Positions 24,788 through 32,534 of a stretch of 37,410 nucleotides of DNA are shown here, one piece after another. This stretch comes from an uncultured Clostridia bacterium (GTDB lineage: Bacteria > Bacillota > Clostridia > Oscillospirales > Acutalibacteraceae). The notes under the pieces are model-generated. The model ran no database searches and was not told where the DNA came from. It worked only from the letters and a program-made list of their open reading frames with translations. The position numbers and the translations under genes were made by a program. The DNA is taken from positions 1-37,410 of the forward strand of contig CANQGK010000024.1 in the NCBI GenBank assembly GCA_947623175.1, given 5' to 3'. The number at the start of each line of letters is the position of its first letter. Position 1 is the stretch's first letter.

Positions 24788-26179
24788 TTAAAACTCAATC
24801 CTTTTTTCGATATATCCTTTAAGCTCGGTTATCGGAATACGCTCCTGCTTCATCGTATCGCGGTCGCGTACGGTAACACAGCCGTCCTCCAATGAGTCGA
24901 AATCGTAGGTAATGCATATCGGAGTGCCTATTTCGTCCTCGCGGCGGTAACGCTTGCCTATGGAGCCGGTATCGTCAAAATCTACCGAGAAATGTTTTGC
25001 AAGGCTTTCGTATACCTCGAAAGCTTTTTCGGAAAGCTTTTTGGATAAGGGCAATACGGCGGCTTTAAATGGCGCCAACGCCGGATGGAAATGCATTACA
25101 ACGCGGGTATCGCCCTTTTCGTCGGTCTCCTCGTCATAAGCGTTGCAAAGAAACGCCAACAGCACGCGGTCGGCTCCGAGGGAGGGCTCGATAACGTAAG
25201 GTGTGTATTTTTCGTTCGTTTCGGGATCAAAATATTCCATCGACTCGCCCGAATGCTCGCTGTGGCGGCCCAAATCGTAATCGGTACGGTCGGCAACCCC
25301 CCACAATTCGCCCCAGCCGAAGGGGAACATAAACTCAAAATCGGTGGTGGCTTTGGAATAGAAGCAAAGCTCATCCTTATCGTGGTCGCGCAGTCGCAGG
25401 CTCTCCTCGTCAAGCCCTAAATCGAGCAGCCATTTTTTACAGTAGGAGCGCCAATAATCGAACCATTCGAGATCCGTGCCCGGCTTGCAGAAAAACTCAA
25501 GCTCCATCTGCTCAAATTCGCGAATGCGGAAAATAAAGTTTCCTGGGGTTATTTCGTTGCGGAAAGATTTACCTATCTGTCCTACGCCGAAGGGGATTTT
25601 TTTGCGGGTGGTGCGCGCGATATTTTTAAAGTTTACAAAAATACCCTGCGCGGTTTCGGGGCGAAGATACAAGGTAGAGGTGCTGTCCTCCGTAACGCCC
25701 TGGAAGGTTTTGAACATAAGATTGAATTTTCGTATGTCCGTAAAATCATGCGCGCCGCATGCGGGGCAGGCGATGCCGTGTTCGCGTATATACGCCGTCA
25801 TTTCGTCGTCGCTCATGGCGGCGGGATTATCCGAAAGACCGTTTTCGGCAACGTAATCCTCTATAAGCTTATCGGCTCTGTGGCGCGTTTTGCACTGCTT
25901 GCAGTCCATAAGCGGGTCCGAAAAACCGCCTATATGGCCCGACGCCACCCAGGTTTCGGGGTTCATAAGTATGGCGCTGTCGAGGCCGACGTTGTAGTGA
26001 CATTCCTGTACAAACTTTTTCCACCATGCTTTTTTAATGTTGTTTTTAAGCTCAACCCCCAACGGGCCGTAATCCCACGAATTTGCGAGACCGCCGTATA
26101 TTTCGCTTCCCGGATATACAAATCCGCGTCCTTTTGCAAGACTTACTATCGTTTCCATGCTTTTTTGCGAGTTTTTCAA
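24788..26179 (-). CDS. glyS: Glycyl-tRNA synthetase, single-chain alpha2 type
   Basis: The 463-residue class II enzyme charges tRNA-Gly. It is the eukaryotic/archaeal-like dimeric form common in Clostridia. Motifs: [25 protein letters not shown] near the N-terminus, motif 2 [25 protein letters not shown], motif 3 [18 protein letters not shown], and the C-terminal anticodon domain ([15 protein letters not shown] onward). The length is typical. I place the start at TTG 26179 because GGAGG (26188-26192) lies eight bases upstream; a TTG at 26194 overlaps the box. Unlike many Firmicutes glyS genes there is no T-box: the promoter -10 is about 40 bases from the start. Confidence 0.95.
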   Translation of the reverse strand: MKNSQKSMETIVSLAKGRGFVYPGSEIYGGLANSWDYGPLGVELKNNIKKAWWKKFVQECHYNVGLDSAILMNPETWVASGHIGGFSDPLMDCKQCKTRHRADKLIEDYVAENGLSDNPAAMSDDEMTAYIREHGIACPACGAHDFTDIRKFNLMFKTFQGVTEDSTSTLYLRPETAQGIFVNFKNIARTTRKKIPFGVGQIGKSFRNEITPGNFIFRIREFEQMELEFFCKPGTDLEWFDYWRSYCKKWLLDLGLDEESLRLRDHDKDELCFYSKATTDFEFMFPFGWGELWGVADRTDYDLGRHSEHSGESMEYFDPETNEKYTPYVIEPSLGADRVLLAFLCNAYDEETDEKGDTRVVMHFHPALAPFKAAVLPLSKKLSEKAFEVYESLAKHFSVDFDDTGSIGKRYRREDEIGTPICITYDFDSLEDGCVTVRDRDTMKQERIPITELKGYIEKRIEF

Positions 26180-26217
26180 GTCAGTTTCCTCCAAAATTTC
26201 AAACTTCTACAAATACT

Positions 26218-26246
26218 ATAGTACATAAAAAATTGCAAAAAGTCAA
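26218..26246 (-). promoter_or_regulatory. Sigma-A promoter of glyS
   Basis: On the minus strand TTGACT (26246-26241), 17 bases, TACTAT (26223-26218). The -35 is inside the first unit of a tandem duplication. Confidence 0.78.
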
Positions 26247-26274
26247 CAAATTAATTGCAAAAAGTCAACAAATT
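26231..26274. repeat. Perfect 22-bp tandem duplication carrying the glyS -35 box
   Basis: Bases 26231-26252 and 26253-26274 are identical 22-bp units beginning AATTGCAAAAAGTCAAC. Each holds one TTGACT on the minus strand (26246-26241 and 26268-26263); only the first is properly spaced from the -10. Confidence 0.9.
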
Positions 26275-26281
26275 AATTAAC

Positions 26282-26310
26282 TTGACATATTAATTTATAT
26301 GGTTTATACT
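26282..26310 (+). promoter_or_regulatory. Sigma-A promoter of the two small genes
   Basis: TTGACA (26282-26287), 17 bases, TATACT (26305-26310). AAGGAGG lies at 26318-26324 before the ATG at 26332. Confidence 0.85.
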
Positions 26311-26331
26311 TTTATATAAGGAGGTTTTATT

Positions 26332-26592
26332 ATGGATAACAATAAAATTCAGCTTCACAACCTTAATTTTGAAGATTTCATAAAAGCCATCGACGAGTGC
26401 AAGGGCGACGTTTACCTCGAGACCGAGGACGGCGACGTACTCAATCTTAAGTCAAAGCTTTGCCAGATGATAGGGCTGAGCACCATTCTCAACAAAGCCG
26501 AGGTTACCGAGGCCACTTTGCGCTGCACTAACCCTCAGGACGAAACCATGCTTTTCAGATTTAACCTTTACGGCAAAATTGAGGAGGATTAA
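26332..26592 (+). CDS. Small conserved acidic protein of unknown function (86 aa)
   Basis: The protein has 86 residues, is acidic and soluble, with no signal peptide. Its centre, DECKGDVYLETEDGDVLNLKSKLCQMIGL (about 22-50), resembles a short clostridial family sometimes mislabelled poly(A) polymerase; I know of no proven function. It has a strong promoter and an ideal AAGGAGG ribosome binding site, so it is probably well expressed. The next gene starts six bases after its stop. Confidence 0.78.
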   Translation: MDNNKIQLHNLNFEDFIKAIDECKGDVYLETEDGDVLNLKSKLCQMIGLSTILNKAEVTEATLRCTNPQDETMLFRFNLYGKIEED

Positions 26593-26598
26593 GCTTTA

Positions 26599-26883
26599 AT
26601 GGCAGAAACGAATTTTTTGAAATATAAGGAAAAGCCGCTTGTGCGAAGCGGCAACGAGATATACTACGGCGATATGTCGGAGCCCTACGTGGTACGGTTT
26701 GAGATTTTATCCACCCGCGAGCTTGACGGTAAAGAGAGCGCGGACAAGGTAAGCGTGCAATTGCTTAAAAGCGATATTCAACTGCCGATGGATAAACGAA
26801 TCGTCAAGGAAACTGTAAGAGAGTCGATGTACGACGCCCTCGATTTCGGTTTCGTATGGCTCGAAAGAGCGCTGAAAGAGTAA
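26599..26883 (+). CDS. Small conserved protein of unknown function (94 aa)
   Basis: The protein has 94 residues. It begins with KYKEKPLVRSGNEIYYGDMSEPYVV, a beta-rich start that I recognise as conserved in Clostridia, and ends in an alpha-helical ALDFGFVWLERALKE. No catalytic motif, cysteine pair or membrane segment is visible. GAGGATTAAGCTTTA before the ATG includes the previous gene's stop, and the six-base gap indicates one two-gene operon. The pair may act together; the role is unknown. Confidence 0.78.
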   Translation: MAETNFLKYKEKPLVRSGNEIYYGDMSEPYVVRFEILSTRELDGKESADKVSVQLLKSDIQLPMDKRIVKETVRESMYDALDFGFVWLERALKE

Positions 26884-26909
26884 AGTTAAATTTTAAACCT
26901 AAATTTTGT

Positions 26910-26952
26910 CCGGCGGCGAAAACTTTAAAAAATTCGCCGCCGGCTGATTTTT
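26910..26952 (+). terminator. Terminator of the two-gene operon
   Basis: CCGGCGGCGAA (26910-26920) pairs perfectly with TTCGCCGCCGG (26933-26943), followed by CTGATTTTT. Confidence 0.88.
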
Positions 26953-26971
26953 GAGAATTTTAAAATCGTAT

Positions 26972-26995
26972 AAAAAATGCGGCGTCACCGCCGCA
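26972..26995 (-). terminator. Terminator of the ArsR-AraC/luxS operon
   Basis: On the minus strand TGCGGCG-GTGA-CGCCGCA (26995-26978) is followed by six Ts (26977-26972). It lies about 48 bases after the luxS stop. Confidence 0.82.
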
Positions 26996-27023
26996 AATTG
27001 GATTTTTATTTTTTGCATATAAG

Positions 27024-27044
27024 CCGCCTTCGGGCGGTTTTTTT
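27024..27044 (+). terminator. Second plus-strand terminator overlapping the luxS stop
   Basis: CCGCC-TTCG-GGCGG (27024-27037) with seven Ts (27038-27044). The tract contains the luxS stop codon (27043-27045 on the minus strand). It backs up the terminator at 26910-26952. Confidence 0.7.
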
Positions 27045-27519
27045 AGTGGGCTTGGCTCTTATAAACAAAGCGCCTGTTTTCTTTGAGCTCCTTTTTGTAC
27101 TTGCGTATATAGTATTTTGCAATGTTGAGGTTCTGCTCGAGATAATTGCCGCATTCCTCCGGCTTGGCGCCGGGGATTTCGCCTTCAAAATTTATTATGT
27201 AATCGCACATAGCGTCTATAAGCGGGTAAACCTCCTCACAGCAAAGCTTTCCGAACATAACAAGGTAACAGCCGGTTCTGCAGCCCATAGGCCCGAAATA
27301 TACTATATCGTCCTTGCGCGGGCTGTTGCGCAAAAAGGTAGCGCCCAAATGCTCTATCGTATGAAGCGCCGGCATATCTATGACCGGTTCCTTATTCGGC
27401 GCGGTAATACGTATGTCAAAGGAGGTTACGGCGCAGCCGTTTTTAACGTCTATGCGGGACAGGTACAATCCCGGCAATAAATTAAGATGATTTACTTTAA
27501 AGCTTTCGATTTTGTTCAT
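27043..27519 (-). CDS. luxS: S-ribosylhomocysteine lyase (LuxS)
   Basis: The 158-residue metalloenzyme splits S-ribosylhomocysteine into homocysteine and the AI-2 precursor DPD. The metal-binding motif HTIEH (His and Glu ligands) is near 53-57, GPMGCRTGCYL near 76-86 carries the catalytic Cys, and the third ligand Cys lies in KPEECGNYLEQNL near 122. The length is typical. It starts 34 bases after the ArsR-AraC fusion gene on the same strand and ends before a terminator, so the two form one operon. There is no pfs (mtnN) nearby. Confidence 0.95.
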   Translation of the reverse strand: MNKIESFKVNHLNLLPGLYLSRIDVKNGCAVTSFDIRITAPNKEPVIDMPALHTIEHLGATFLRNSPRKDDIVYFGPMGCRTGCYLVMFGKLCCEEVYPLIDAMCDYIINFEGEIPGAKPEECGNYLEQNLNIAKYYIRKYKKELKENRRFVYKSQAH

Positions 27520-27553
27520 ATCGGTCTCCGTTCCGCCGCTTAAAGATCGGGCG

Positions 27554-28294
27554 TTAATTGTTTTTATCCGATTTTCGGTATTCCGACGGCAGGGCGCCGT
27601 AGGTTTCGGAAAATCCTTGCGAAAATTTGCTTTGGCTTGTGTAGCCTACCGATGCCGCGATTTCGGAAATGGCAATGTCGGTATTGCGCAGATACTCCGC
27701 CGCCTTTTCCATACGGTGCTCCTTGATATGCGCGGCGATCGAGTTGCCGTACATATTTTTAAATTCCGTCTTAAGGGTGGTGGGGTTCATTAAAAAGCGG
27801 TGGGATAATTCGTCGATGGTAATTCGCTCCTTTAAATGCGAAGCGAGGTAATCGTGTACGTCGCGAATGATTTTTTCCTGCTCGCTTAAATGCTCCTGCG
27901 GGTCGGTATGCGCAATGCAGGCTTCGCTTTGCCGCTTGGGGCAGGATATCATCATAATCTGCTCCGCCGCACGGTGAATAGCCTTCGCCTGTACGGTGTC
28001 GGCGCATTTGTAATAAACCTCCTTGCCCTCGCGGCGGCTTACTATGATCCCGCCGGCTTTGAGTATCTTGAGATGATGCGAGAGCGCGGGGCTCGAAATA
28101 TCCAACATGGCGGAAAGGTTTATCACACATTCCTCTATATGGCACAGCGTCCAGAATATAAGCAGTCGGTTGGGATCGTCTATCAGTCTGAACAGGTCTG
28201 CCACTATCTTGAAATTTTCCCTTTCGGGCATCGTCCGCGCGATAAATTCCTTGGCTTTTTTGTTTCCGTGCTCGTGCGGCAGCTTAAGTATCAT
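27554..28294 (-). CDS. Fusion regulator: ArsR-type winged helix + AraC-type DNA-binding domain
   Basis: The 246-residue protein joins two DNA-binding domains. Residues about 20-110 are an ArsR winged helix (DDPNRLLIFWTLCHIEECVINLSAMLDISSPALSHHLKIL with the wing VVSRREGKEVYYKCAD). Residues about 145-243 are an AraC HTH pair (TIDELSHRFLMNPTTLKTEFKNMYG ... ISEIAASVGYTSQSKFSQGFSETYGALPSEYRK). Cys-rich spots (CHIEEC, CPKRQSEAC) could bind metal. The start is ATG 28294, after GGGGGC; upstream in-frame codons precede the promoter. It is divergent from the HMA protein and P1B-ATPase genes and probably controls them as well as luxS. Confidence 0.85.
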   Translation of the reverse strand: MILKLPHEHGNKKAKEFIARTMPERENFKIVADLFRLIDDPNRLLIFWTLCHIEECVINLSAMLDISSPALSHHLKILKAGGIIVSRREGKEVYYKCADTVQAKAIHRAAEQIMMISCPKRQSEACIAHTDPQEHLSEQEKIIRDVHDYLASHLKERITIDELSHRFLMNPTTLKTEFKNMYGNSIAAHIKEHRMEKAAEYLRNTDIAISEIAASVGYTSQSKFSQGFSETYGALPSEYRKSDKNN

Positions 28295-28385
28295 AACGTC
28301 GCCCCCGTTAATATTCTTTTTGGAAATCAATTTATTCCGTTTGGCAGAATATGCGCAAAACCCGTAGACAAATTCCGCCGAACTT

Positions 28386-28414
28386 ATTATACTATAAACA
28401 GAAAAATTAAACAA
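28386..28414 (-). promoter_or_regulatory. Promoter of the ArsR-AraC/luxS operon
   Basis: On the minus strand TTGTTT (28414-28409), 17 bases, TATAAT (28391-28386). Confidence 0.72.
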
Positions 28415-28427
28415 GTACTTAATTGTT
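28410..28427. promoter_or_regulatory. Candidate ArsR-type operator in the divergent intergenic region
   Basis: An imperfect dyad with arms AACAA (28410-28414) and TTGTT (28423-28427) around AAGTACTT (28413-28420). It overlaps the -35 of the regulator promoter and lies upstream of the HMA gene, where one regulator could control both directions. Confidence 0.45.
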
Positions 28428-28463
28428 ATTTTTTAAATTTTTTAAATTTTCGGGGGAGTCATT

Positions 28464-28682
28464 ATGGCAAACATATACGAAATAGAGGTCGACTGCGCCA
28501 ATTGCGCAAATCTTATGGAAGCGGCGATCCGTAAGGTAAAGGGCGTACAAAAAGCCGACGTAAGCTTCATGACGCAGAAATTAAAGTTAGAGCTTTGCGA
28601 GGGCTATAACGAAAAGCAGGTATTAAAAGAAGCTTTAAAGGAATGCAAAAAAATCGAGGACGACTGCGAAATTTATTTTTAA
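28464..28682 (+). CDS. Stand-alone HMA-domain protein (metal-binding, CxxC)
   Basis: The 72-residue protein is one heavy-metal-associated domain with the metal site DCANCAN (CxxC at 11-14) and the expected beta-alpha-beta pattern (EAAIRKVKGVQKADVSFMTQKLKLEL). It ends with extra acidic and Cys residues (DDCEIYF), which may add a ligand as in Zn/Cd-type sites. It lies 15 bases before a P1B-ATPase that lacks its own N-terminal HMA domain, so it is probably the detached metal-binding domain or chaperone. A GGGGGAG box precedes the ATG. Confidence 0.88.
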   Translation: MANIYEIEVDCANCANLMEAAIRKVKGVQKADVSFMTQKLKLELCEGYNEKQVLKEALKECKKIEDDCEIYF

Positions 28683-28697
28683 ACCGAGTGATTTAAA

Positions 28698-30719
28698 ATG
28701 GGAAAAATTATAATTGACATTTTGCTTGCGCTTATTATACTTATAACCGCGGCGTTTTGGCTCTATGCGGAGAAAAAAGACGGCGGCGCTTTAAAGAAAA
28801 AGCAAAAAAACGTGATAAAGCGAATACTTATATCGTCGATTATCGTATTTGCATTGCAATTCGTTTCGGCGGATGTTTTCGATATGCTTAATATCCGCGC
28901 CTTCGCTTATGCCGGACGAATACTCAGGCTTGCGGCATATCTCGTATCCTATGTAATTATAGGCGGAGATATTCTAAAAAAGGCGTTTCGGGGTATTAAA
29001 AATAAGCGGGTTTTTGACGAAAACTTTCTTATGGTTATCGCTTCTTTGGGCGCGCTGGCGCTTGCGGTTTATGAAAACGGCGATTATCTCGAAGCCGTAG
29101 CGGTTATGATTTTTTATCAAATAGGGGAGCTGTTCCAAAGCTACGCCGTAGGCAAAAGCCGCCGCAATATAAGCGCCCTTATGGACCTTCGCCCCGATTA
29201 TGCCAATATCGAAACGGACGGTAATATAGAAAGGGTCGATCCCGAAACGGTAGCCCCCGGCACGGTTATATCGGTTTTGCCGGGGGAGCGGGTACCGATA
29301 GACGGCATTATTACCGACGGCGTTTCCTCGGTTAATACGAGCGCGCTCACGGGGGAGAGCATCCCGCGCGACGTCGCCGTGGGCGACGAGGTGTTAAGCG
29401 GCTGTATTAACCTTACGGGGCTTATTAAAATACGCACCGAAAAAAGCTTCGGCGACTCCACCGTTTCAAAAATTCTGCATTTGGTGGAGGACGCGAGCAC
29501 GCGAAAATCCAAATCGGAGGATTTTATTACTAAATTCGCGCGTTATTATACGCCGGCGGTTTGCTTTGCGGCATTGGCGTTGGCATTTTTGCCGCCGCTT
29601 TGCAAAATGCTTATTTTGGGAGGTTCCGCGGGCTTCGGAGTATGGCTTTACCGCGCGCTTACTTTCCTTGTAATCAGCTGTCCGTGCGCGCTGGTTATAA
29701 GTATTCCGCTCGGCTTTTTCGCCGGCATAGGCGGCGCGGGCAAGGCGGGAATTTTAATCAAAGGCTCCTCCTTTTTGGAAGCCTTGGCGCAGACCAAAAT
29801 TATCGTAATGGATAAAACCGGCACGCTCACAAAGGGCGTTTTTGAAGTAAGCGAAATTCACTTTAATGAAGCCGAAAAAGAAAAGCTGCTCGAATATGCC
29901 GCCTTGGCGGAAAGCTCGTCGCCCCATCCGATAGCCAAAAGCATTGTGTCGGCTTACGGCGGGGAAATCGACCGAAGCCGCATAACCGAAATCGAAGAGA
30001 TCGCGGGTTACGGCGTTACTGCTCGAGTGGACGGCAAACTTGTCGCGGTGGGCAACGGCAGATTTTTTAAAAAGCTCAATATAAAATGCGAAAGCCTCGA
30101 CGTCGTCGGTACGGTGGCATATCTTGCGGTGGAGGGCGAATACAAGGGATATACGGTAATTTCCGATACGGTAAAAAGCAATTCCGCAAAAGCGCTTAAA
30201 TTGCTTAAAAAGGCGGGCGTCAAAAAAACGGTTATGCTGACGGGCGACGGCAAAGCGGTTGCCGAAAAGGTCGGAAAAGAGCTCGGAATAGACGAAATTC
30301 ACAGCGAGCTTATGCCGGAGGATAAGCTTCGGATAGTAGGCGAATTGTTAAAAACAAAGCGTAAAAACGAAAGGCTTGCATTTGTGGGCGACGGCATCAA
30401 CGACGCCCCGGCGCTTATGACCGCCGATATCGGCATAGCGATGGGCGCTATGGGAAGCGACGCCGCTATAGAAGCGGCGGACGTGGTGCTTATGGACGAC
30501 GATCCGATGAAAATCGTAACGGGTATACGCATTTCCCGCAAATGCCTTTCGATAGTCTACCAAAACATCGTATTTGCGCTGTCGGTAAAATTCATAAGCC
30601 TTATACTCGGAGCGTTCGGTATAGTCAATATGTGGATTGCCGTTTTTGCCGATGTGGGAGTAATGGTTTTGGCGGTTTTAAACGCCGTGAGGGCGTTAAG
30701 CGTAAGGCTTGAAAAATAA
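28698..30719 (+). CDS. Heavy-metal P1B-type ATPase (Zn/Cd/Pb exporter type)
   Basis: The 673-residue membrane pump probably exports Zn2+, Cd2+ or Pb2+. In order: N-terminal membrane helices (from residue 1), actuator TGES (218-221), CPC in the sixth helix (328-330), phosphorylation site DKTGT (372-376), SPHP (near 415), GDGINDAP (near 560) and a final helix with ADVGVMVLAVLNA, whose Asp is typical of the zinc/cadmium subgroup. There is no HMA domain at the N-terminus; the preceding gene supplies one. The two genes are divergent from an ArsR-AraC regulator, as expected for metal-inducible efflux. All catalytic motifs are intact, unlike the product at 13870-16632. Confidence 0.93.
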   Translation: MGKIIIDILLALIILITAAFWLYAEKKDGGALKKKQKNVIKRILISSIIVFALQFVSADVFDMLNIRAFAYAGRILRLAAYLVSYVIIGGDILKKAFRGIKNKRVFDENFLMVIASLGALALAVYENGDYLEAVAVMIFYQIGELFQSYAVGKSRRNISALMDLRPDYANIETDGNIERVDPETVAPGTVISVLPGERVPIDGIITDGVSSVNTSALTGESIPRDVAVGDEVLSGCINLTGLIKIRTEKSFGDSTVSKILHLVEDASTRKSKSEDFITKFARYYTPAVCFAALALAFLPPLCKMLILGGSAGFGVWLYRALTFLVISCPCALVISIPLGFFAGIGGAGKAGILIKGSSFLEALAQTKIIVMDKTGTLTKGVFEVSEIHFNEAEKEKLLEYAALAESSSPHPIAKSIVSAYGGEIDRSRITEIEEIAGYGVTARVDGKLVAVGNGRFFKKLNIKCESLDVVGTVAYLAVEGEYKGYTVISDTVKSNSAKALKLLKKAGVKKTVMLTGDGKAVAEKVGKELGIDEIHSELMPEDKLRIVGELLKTKRKNERLAFVGDGINDAPALMTADIGIAMGAMGSDAAIEAADVVLMDDDPMKIVTGIRISRKCLSIVYQNIVFALSVKFISLILGAFGIVNMWIAVFADVGVMVLAVLNAVRALSVRLEK

Positions 30720-30724
30720 AAAAG

Positions 30725-30760
30725 GGCTGCGGCATTTTACTTTACTGCCGCAGCCTTTTT
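30725..30760. terminator. Bidirectional terminator between the P1B-ATPase and bioY
   Basis: GGCTGCGGCA (30725-30734) pairs with TGCCGCAGCC (30746-30755), with TTTTT after it and an A-run before it. It serves both convergent genes. Confidence 0.9.
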
Positions 30761-30764
30761 GTGG

Positions 30765-31316
30765 TTAATTTTTAAATCTCTTTTTTAAAACGGGAGCAAT
30801 TTTGACCGACACGAGCACCGCCGCCGCAAGCTTGATTAGATCCGGAATAATGAATGGAACAACGCATGTCATAAGCGCCGCGGAAAGTCCTATCGGTCCG
30901 GTTCTGTTCGCGTAAACGGTCATAAACCACGCTGTTCCGAAGGCGTAAAGCACAAACAGGCCTATAATAAGCGCGATTATTTTAACCCAAAGCGCATCGG
31001 ACAAAAGCTTAGTAAACAAAAGATATATAATTCCGGTAAATACAAATCCCGCAATATAGCCGCCGGTAGCCCCGAAAAGCACGCTTATACCGGAGGAAAA
31101 TCCCGAAAAAATCGGCAGCCCCGCGGCCCCGAGCGCAATATATACGATAATCGAAAGTAAACCGTTTTTCCCGCCGAAAAGGCACAGCACGCAAAATACG
31201 GCGAAGGTTTGAAGTGTGTAAGGAATAGTTGTGGGAATCGTTATTAAGGAGCATACCGCGATTAAAACCGCTCCCATTGCCGGCAATACCACGTCCGACG
31301 CTTTGACTTTTTTCAT
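30765..31316 (-). CDS. bioY: Biotin transporter BioY
   Basis: The 183-residue membrane protein is the substrate-binding S component of an ECF-type biotin importer. It has about six helices, the early motif TIPTTIPYTLQTFAVFCVLCLFGGKNGLLSIIVYIALGAAGLPIFSGF and the later GGYIAGFV. No energising EcfA/T genes are adjacent, so it probably shares a housekeeping ECF module. It lies directly downstream of birA, with its own promoter overlapped by a BirA-box-like repeat, so biotin-dependent repression is likely. Confidence 0.95.
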   Translation of the reverse strand: MKKVKASDVVLPAMGAVLIAVCSLITIPTTIPYTLQTFAVFCVLCLFGGKNGLLSIIVYIALGAAGLPIFSGFSSGISVLFGATGGYIAGFVFTGIIYLLFTKLLSDALWVKIIALIIGLFVLYAFGTAWFMTVYANRTGPIGLSAALMTCVVPFIIPDLIKLAAAVLVSVKIAPVLKKRFKN

Positions 31317-31349
31317 GGATAACCCCGTCTTTCTTTTGGAATTATCCTT

Positions 31350-31378
31350 AGTTTAGCATATTTTACGCGAATTGTCAA
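31350..31378 (-). promoter_or_regulatory. Sigma-A promoter of bioY
   Basis: On the minus strand TTGACA (31378-31373), 17 bases, TAAACT (31355-31350). Confidence 0.85.
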
Positions 31379-31403
31379 CCTAAAATTTTTAAACAGGTGA
31401 CAA
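31372..31403. promoter_or_regulatory. BirA-box-like inverted repeat
   Basis: TTGTCAACC (31372-31380), 15 bases, GGTGACAA (31396-31403). Flanks extend the match (AATTGTCAACCT against AGGT-GACAATT) with one base missing on the right. The known Firmicutes BirA site is TTGTTAACC-N14-16-GGTTAACAA. The left half covers the bioY -35. Site, spacing and neighbouring genes agree; the identity is inferred. Confidence 0.6.
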
Positions 31404-31410
31404 TTAAGGG

Positions 31411-32394
31411 TTAAAGCTTTACGCTTATCTCGCCGCTTAACAGTATTTCCTTACTGCCGTCGCATTTTCTTACGATCAGGCGCCCCGCGTCGTCGATATC
31501 CTCCGCGACGGCTTTGTAGACCGAGCTGCCGTTTTTGACGGTGATTTCCCTGCCGAGCATAAACAGGCGGGTTTTGTAAGCCGAAAAAACGTCGCTGTCG
31601 GTACCGCTCATTTCAAAAAAGCGGTTTATTATTTCCGCCGCTATCCGACATCTGCCGCCGTTCGGCTTTTTATCGCCGCAAACCGACGCTATAATACTTT
31701 CAAGCTCCGCAGGATAACCGTTTTTCGGGGTATATACGTTAACGCCGAGCCCGACTATTACCCAGCCCGCCGTAGAGGTTTCGAAGTTGAAAATACCCTC
31801 GCTTAAAATTCCGCAGATTTTTTTGTTTCCCAAATAAATATCGTTTACCCACTTGATTTTCGGAAAAACGCCCACGGTTTTTTCCAACGCGTCGCATACG
31901 GTATTCGCGGTGTGGGCGGTTATTGTGGTGGTATTTTTAAAGGGAAGCCTGTCGGCGTATAGGATAAAGCTCATATAAATTCCGCACCCCGCTGGCGAAA
32001 AAAAGCTTCGCGAAAAGCGTCCTCTGCCGCCGGTTTGATTATCGGCGATAATTACCGTACCGTGCTCCGCTCCGGCTAACGCCGCCTCCTTTGCCTTTGT
32101 ATTGGTGGAATCAAGCGTTTTAAAAACGCAGATGTTTTTTATGATTTCTCGGGTTTTTTCGTTTAAATAGGGTTTTATCCCCTCCGCGGAAATAATATCC
32201 GTATCCTCCGAGATGCGATAACCCTTGTTGGTCACGGCTTCGATATTGTATCCGTCGAGTCTCAGCTCGTTTATTCCTTTCCATACGGAGTTTCTCGAAA
32301 TACCGAGCTTTTCGGCAATAGCTTCGCCGGATAAGCTTTTTTCGCGATTTGACTCCAATAATTCCAAAATTGCGGATTTTGTACTGCCCTTCAA
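31411..32394 (-). CDS. birA: Bifunctional biotin-protein ligase / biotin repressor
   Basis: The 327-residue protein activates biotin to biotinyl-5'-AMP and transfers it to carboxylase biotin domains; with bound biotinyl-AMP it represses biotin genes. Residues 1-65 are an HTH (GEAIAEKLGISRNSVWKGINELRLDGYNI). The ligase core has the GRGRFSRSF biotin/AMP loop near 122-130, KWVNDIYLGNKKICGIL near 180-196, and a C-terminal SH3-like domain. I place the start at TTG 32394 after AAGGTGAT (32399-32406): an earlier TTG at 32454 is part of the promoter -35. The stop is 33 bases before the bioY -35. Confidence 0.93.
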   Translation of the reverse strand: MKGSTKSAILELLESNREKSLSGEAIAEKLGISRNSVWKGINELRLDGYNIEAVTNKGYRISEDTDIISAEGIKPYLNEKTREIIKNICVFKTLDSTNTKAKEAALAGAEHGTVIIADNQTGGRGRFSRSFFSPAGCGIYMSFILYADRLPFKNTTTITAHTANTVCDALEKTVGVFPKIKWVNDIYLGNKKICGILSEGIFNFETSTAGWVIVGLGVNVYTPKNGYPAELESIIASVCGDKKPNGGRCRIAAEIINRFFEMSGTDSDVFSAYKTRLFMLGREITVKNGSSVYKAVAEDIDDAGRLIVRKCDGSKEILLSGEISVKL

Positions 32395-32425
32395 AGATAT
32401 CACCTTACCAAAGCTTGTTAATTCA

Positions 32426-32454
32426 ATTATATATTCTTTTTTAAAAAATCTCAA
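32426..32454 (-). promoter_or_regulatory. Sigma-A promoter of birA
   Basis: On the minus strand TTGAGA (32454-32449), 17 bases, TATAAT (32431-32426). Confidence 0.82.
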
Positions 32455-32474
32455 TAATATTTTGCATAAACGAG

Positions 32475-32503
32475 TTGTAATTTTAAAGTTTTTTTGGTAT
32501 AAT
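32475..32503 (+). promoter_or_regulatory. Sigma-A promoter of nagB
   Basis: TTGTAA (32475-32480), 17 bases, TATAAT (32498-32503), with an extended TG before the -10. Confidence 0.82.
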
Positions 32504-32520
32504 GTAAATCTAAGTTTACA
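32503..32520. promoter_or_regulatory. Possible operator at the nagB transcription start
   Basis: TGTAAA (32503-32508), six bases, TTTACA (32515-32520), a perfect dyad running from the -10 over the start site. A GntR/NagR-type repressor is one possibility; the regulator is not in the window. Confidence 0.45.
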
Positions 32521-32534
32521 ACGAGGTGTAAAGT

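Noticed and set aside
26180..26217. A T-box riboswitch before glyS
   Set aside because: The promoter leaves only about 30 untranslated bases; there is no room for a specifier loop or antiterminator.
26231..26274. A CRISPR-like repeat
   Set aside because: There are only two adjacent units with no spacers; it is a simple tandem duplication.
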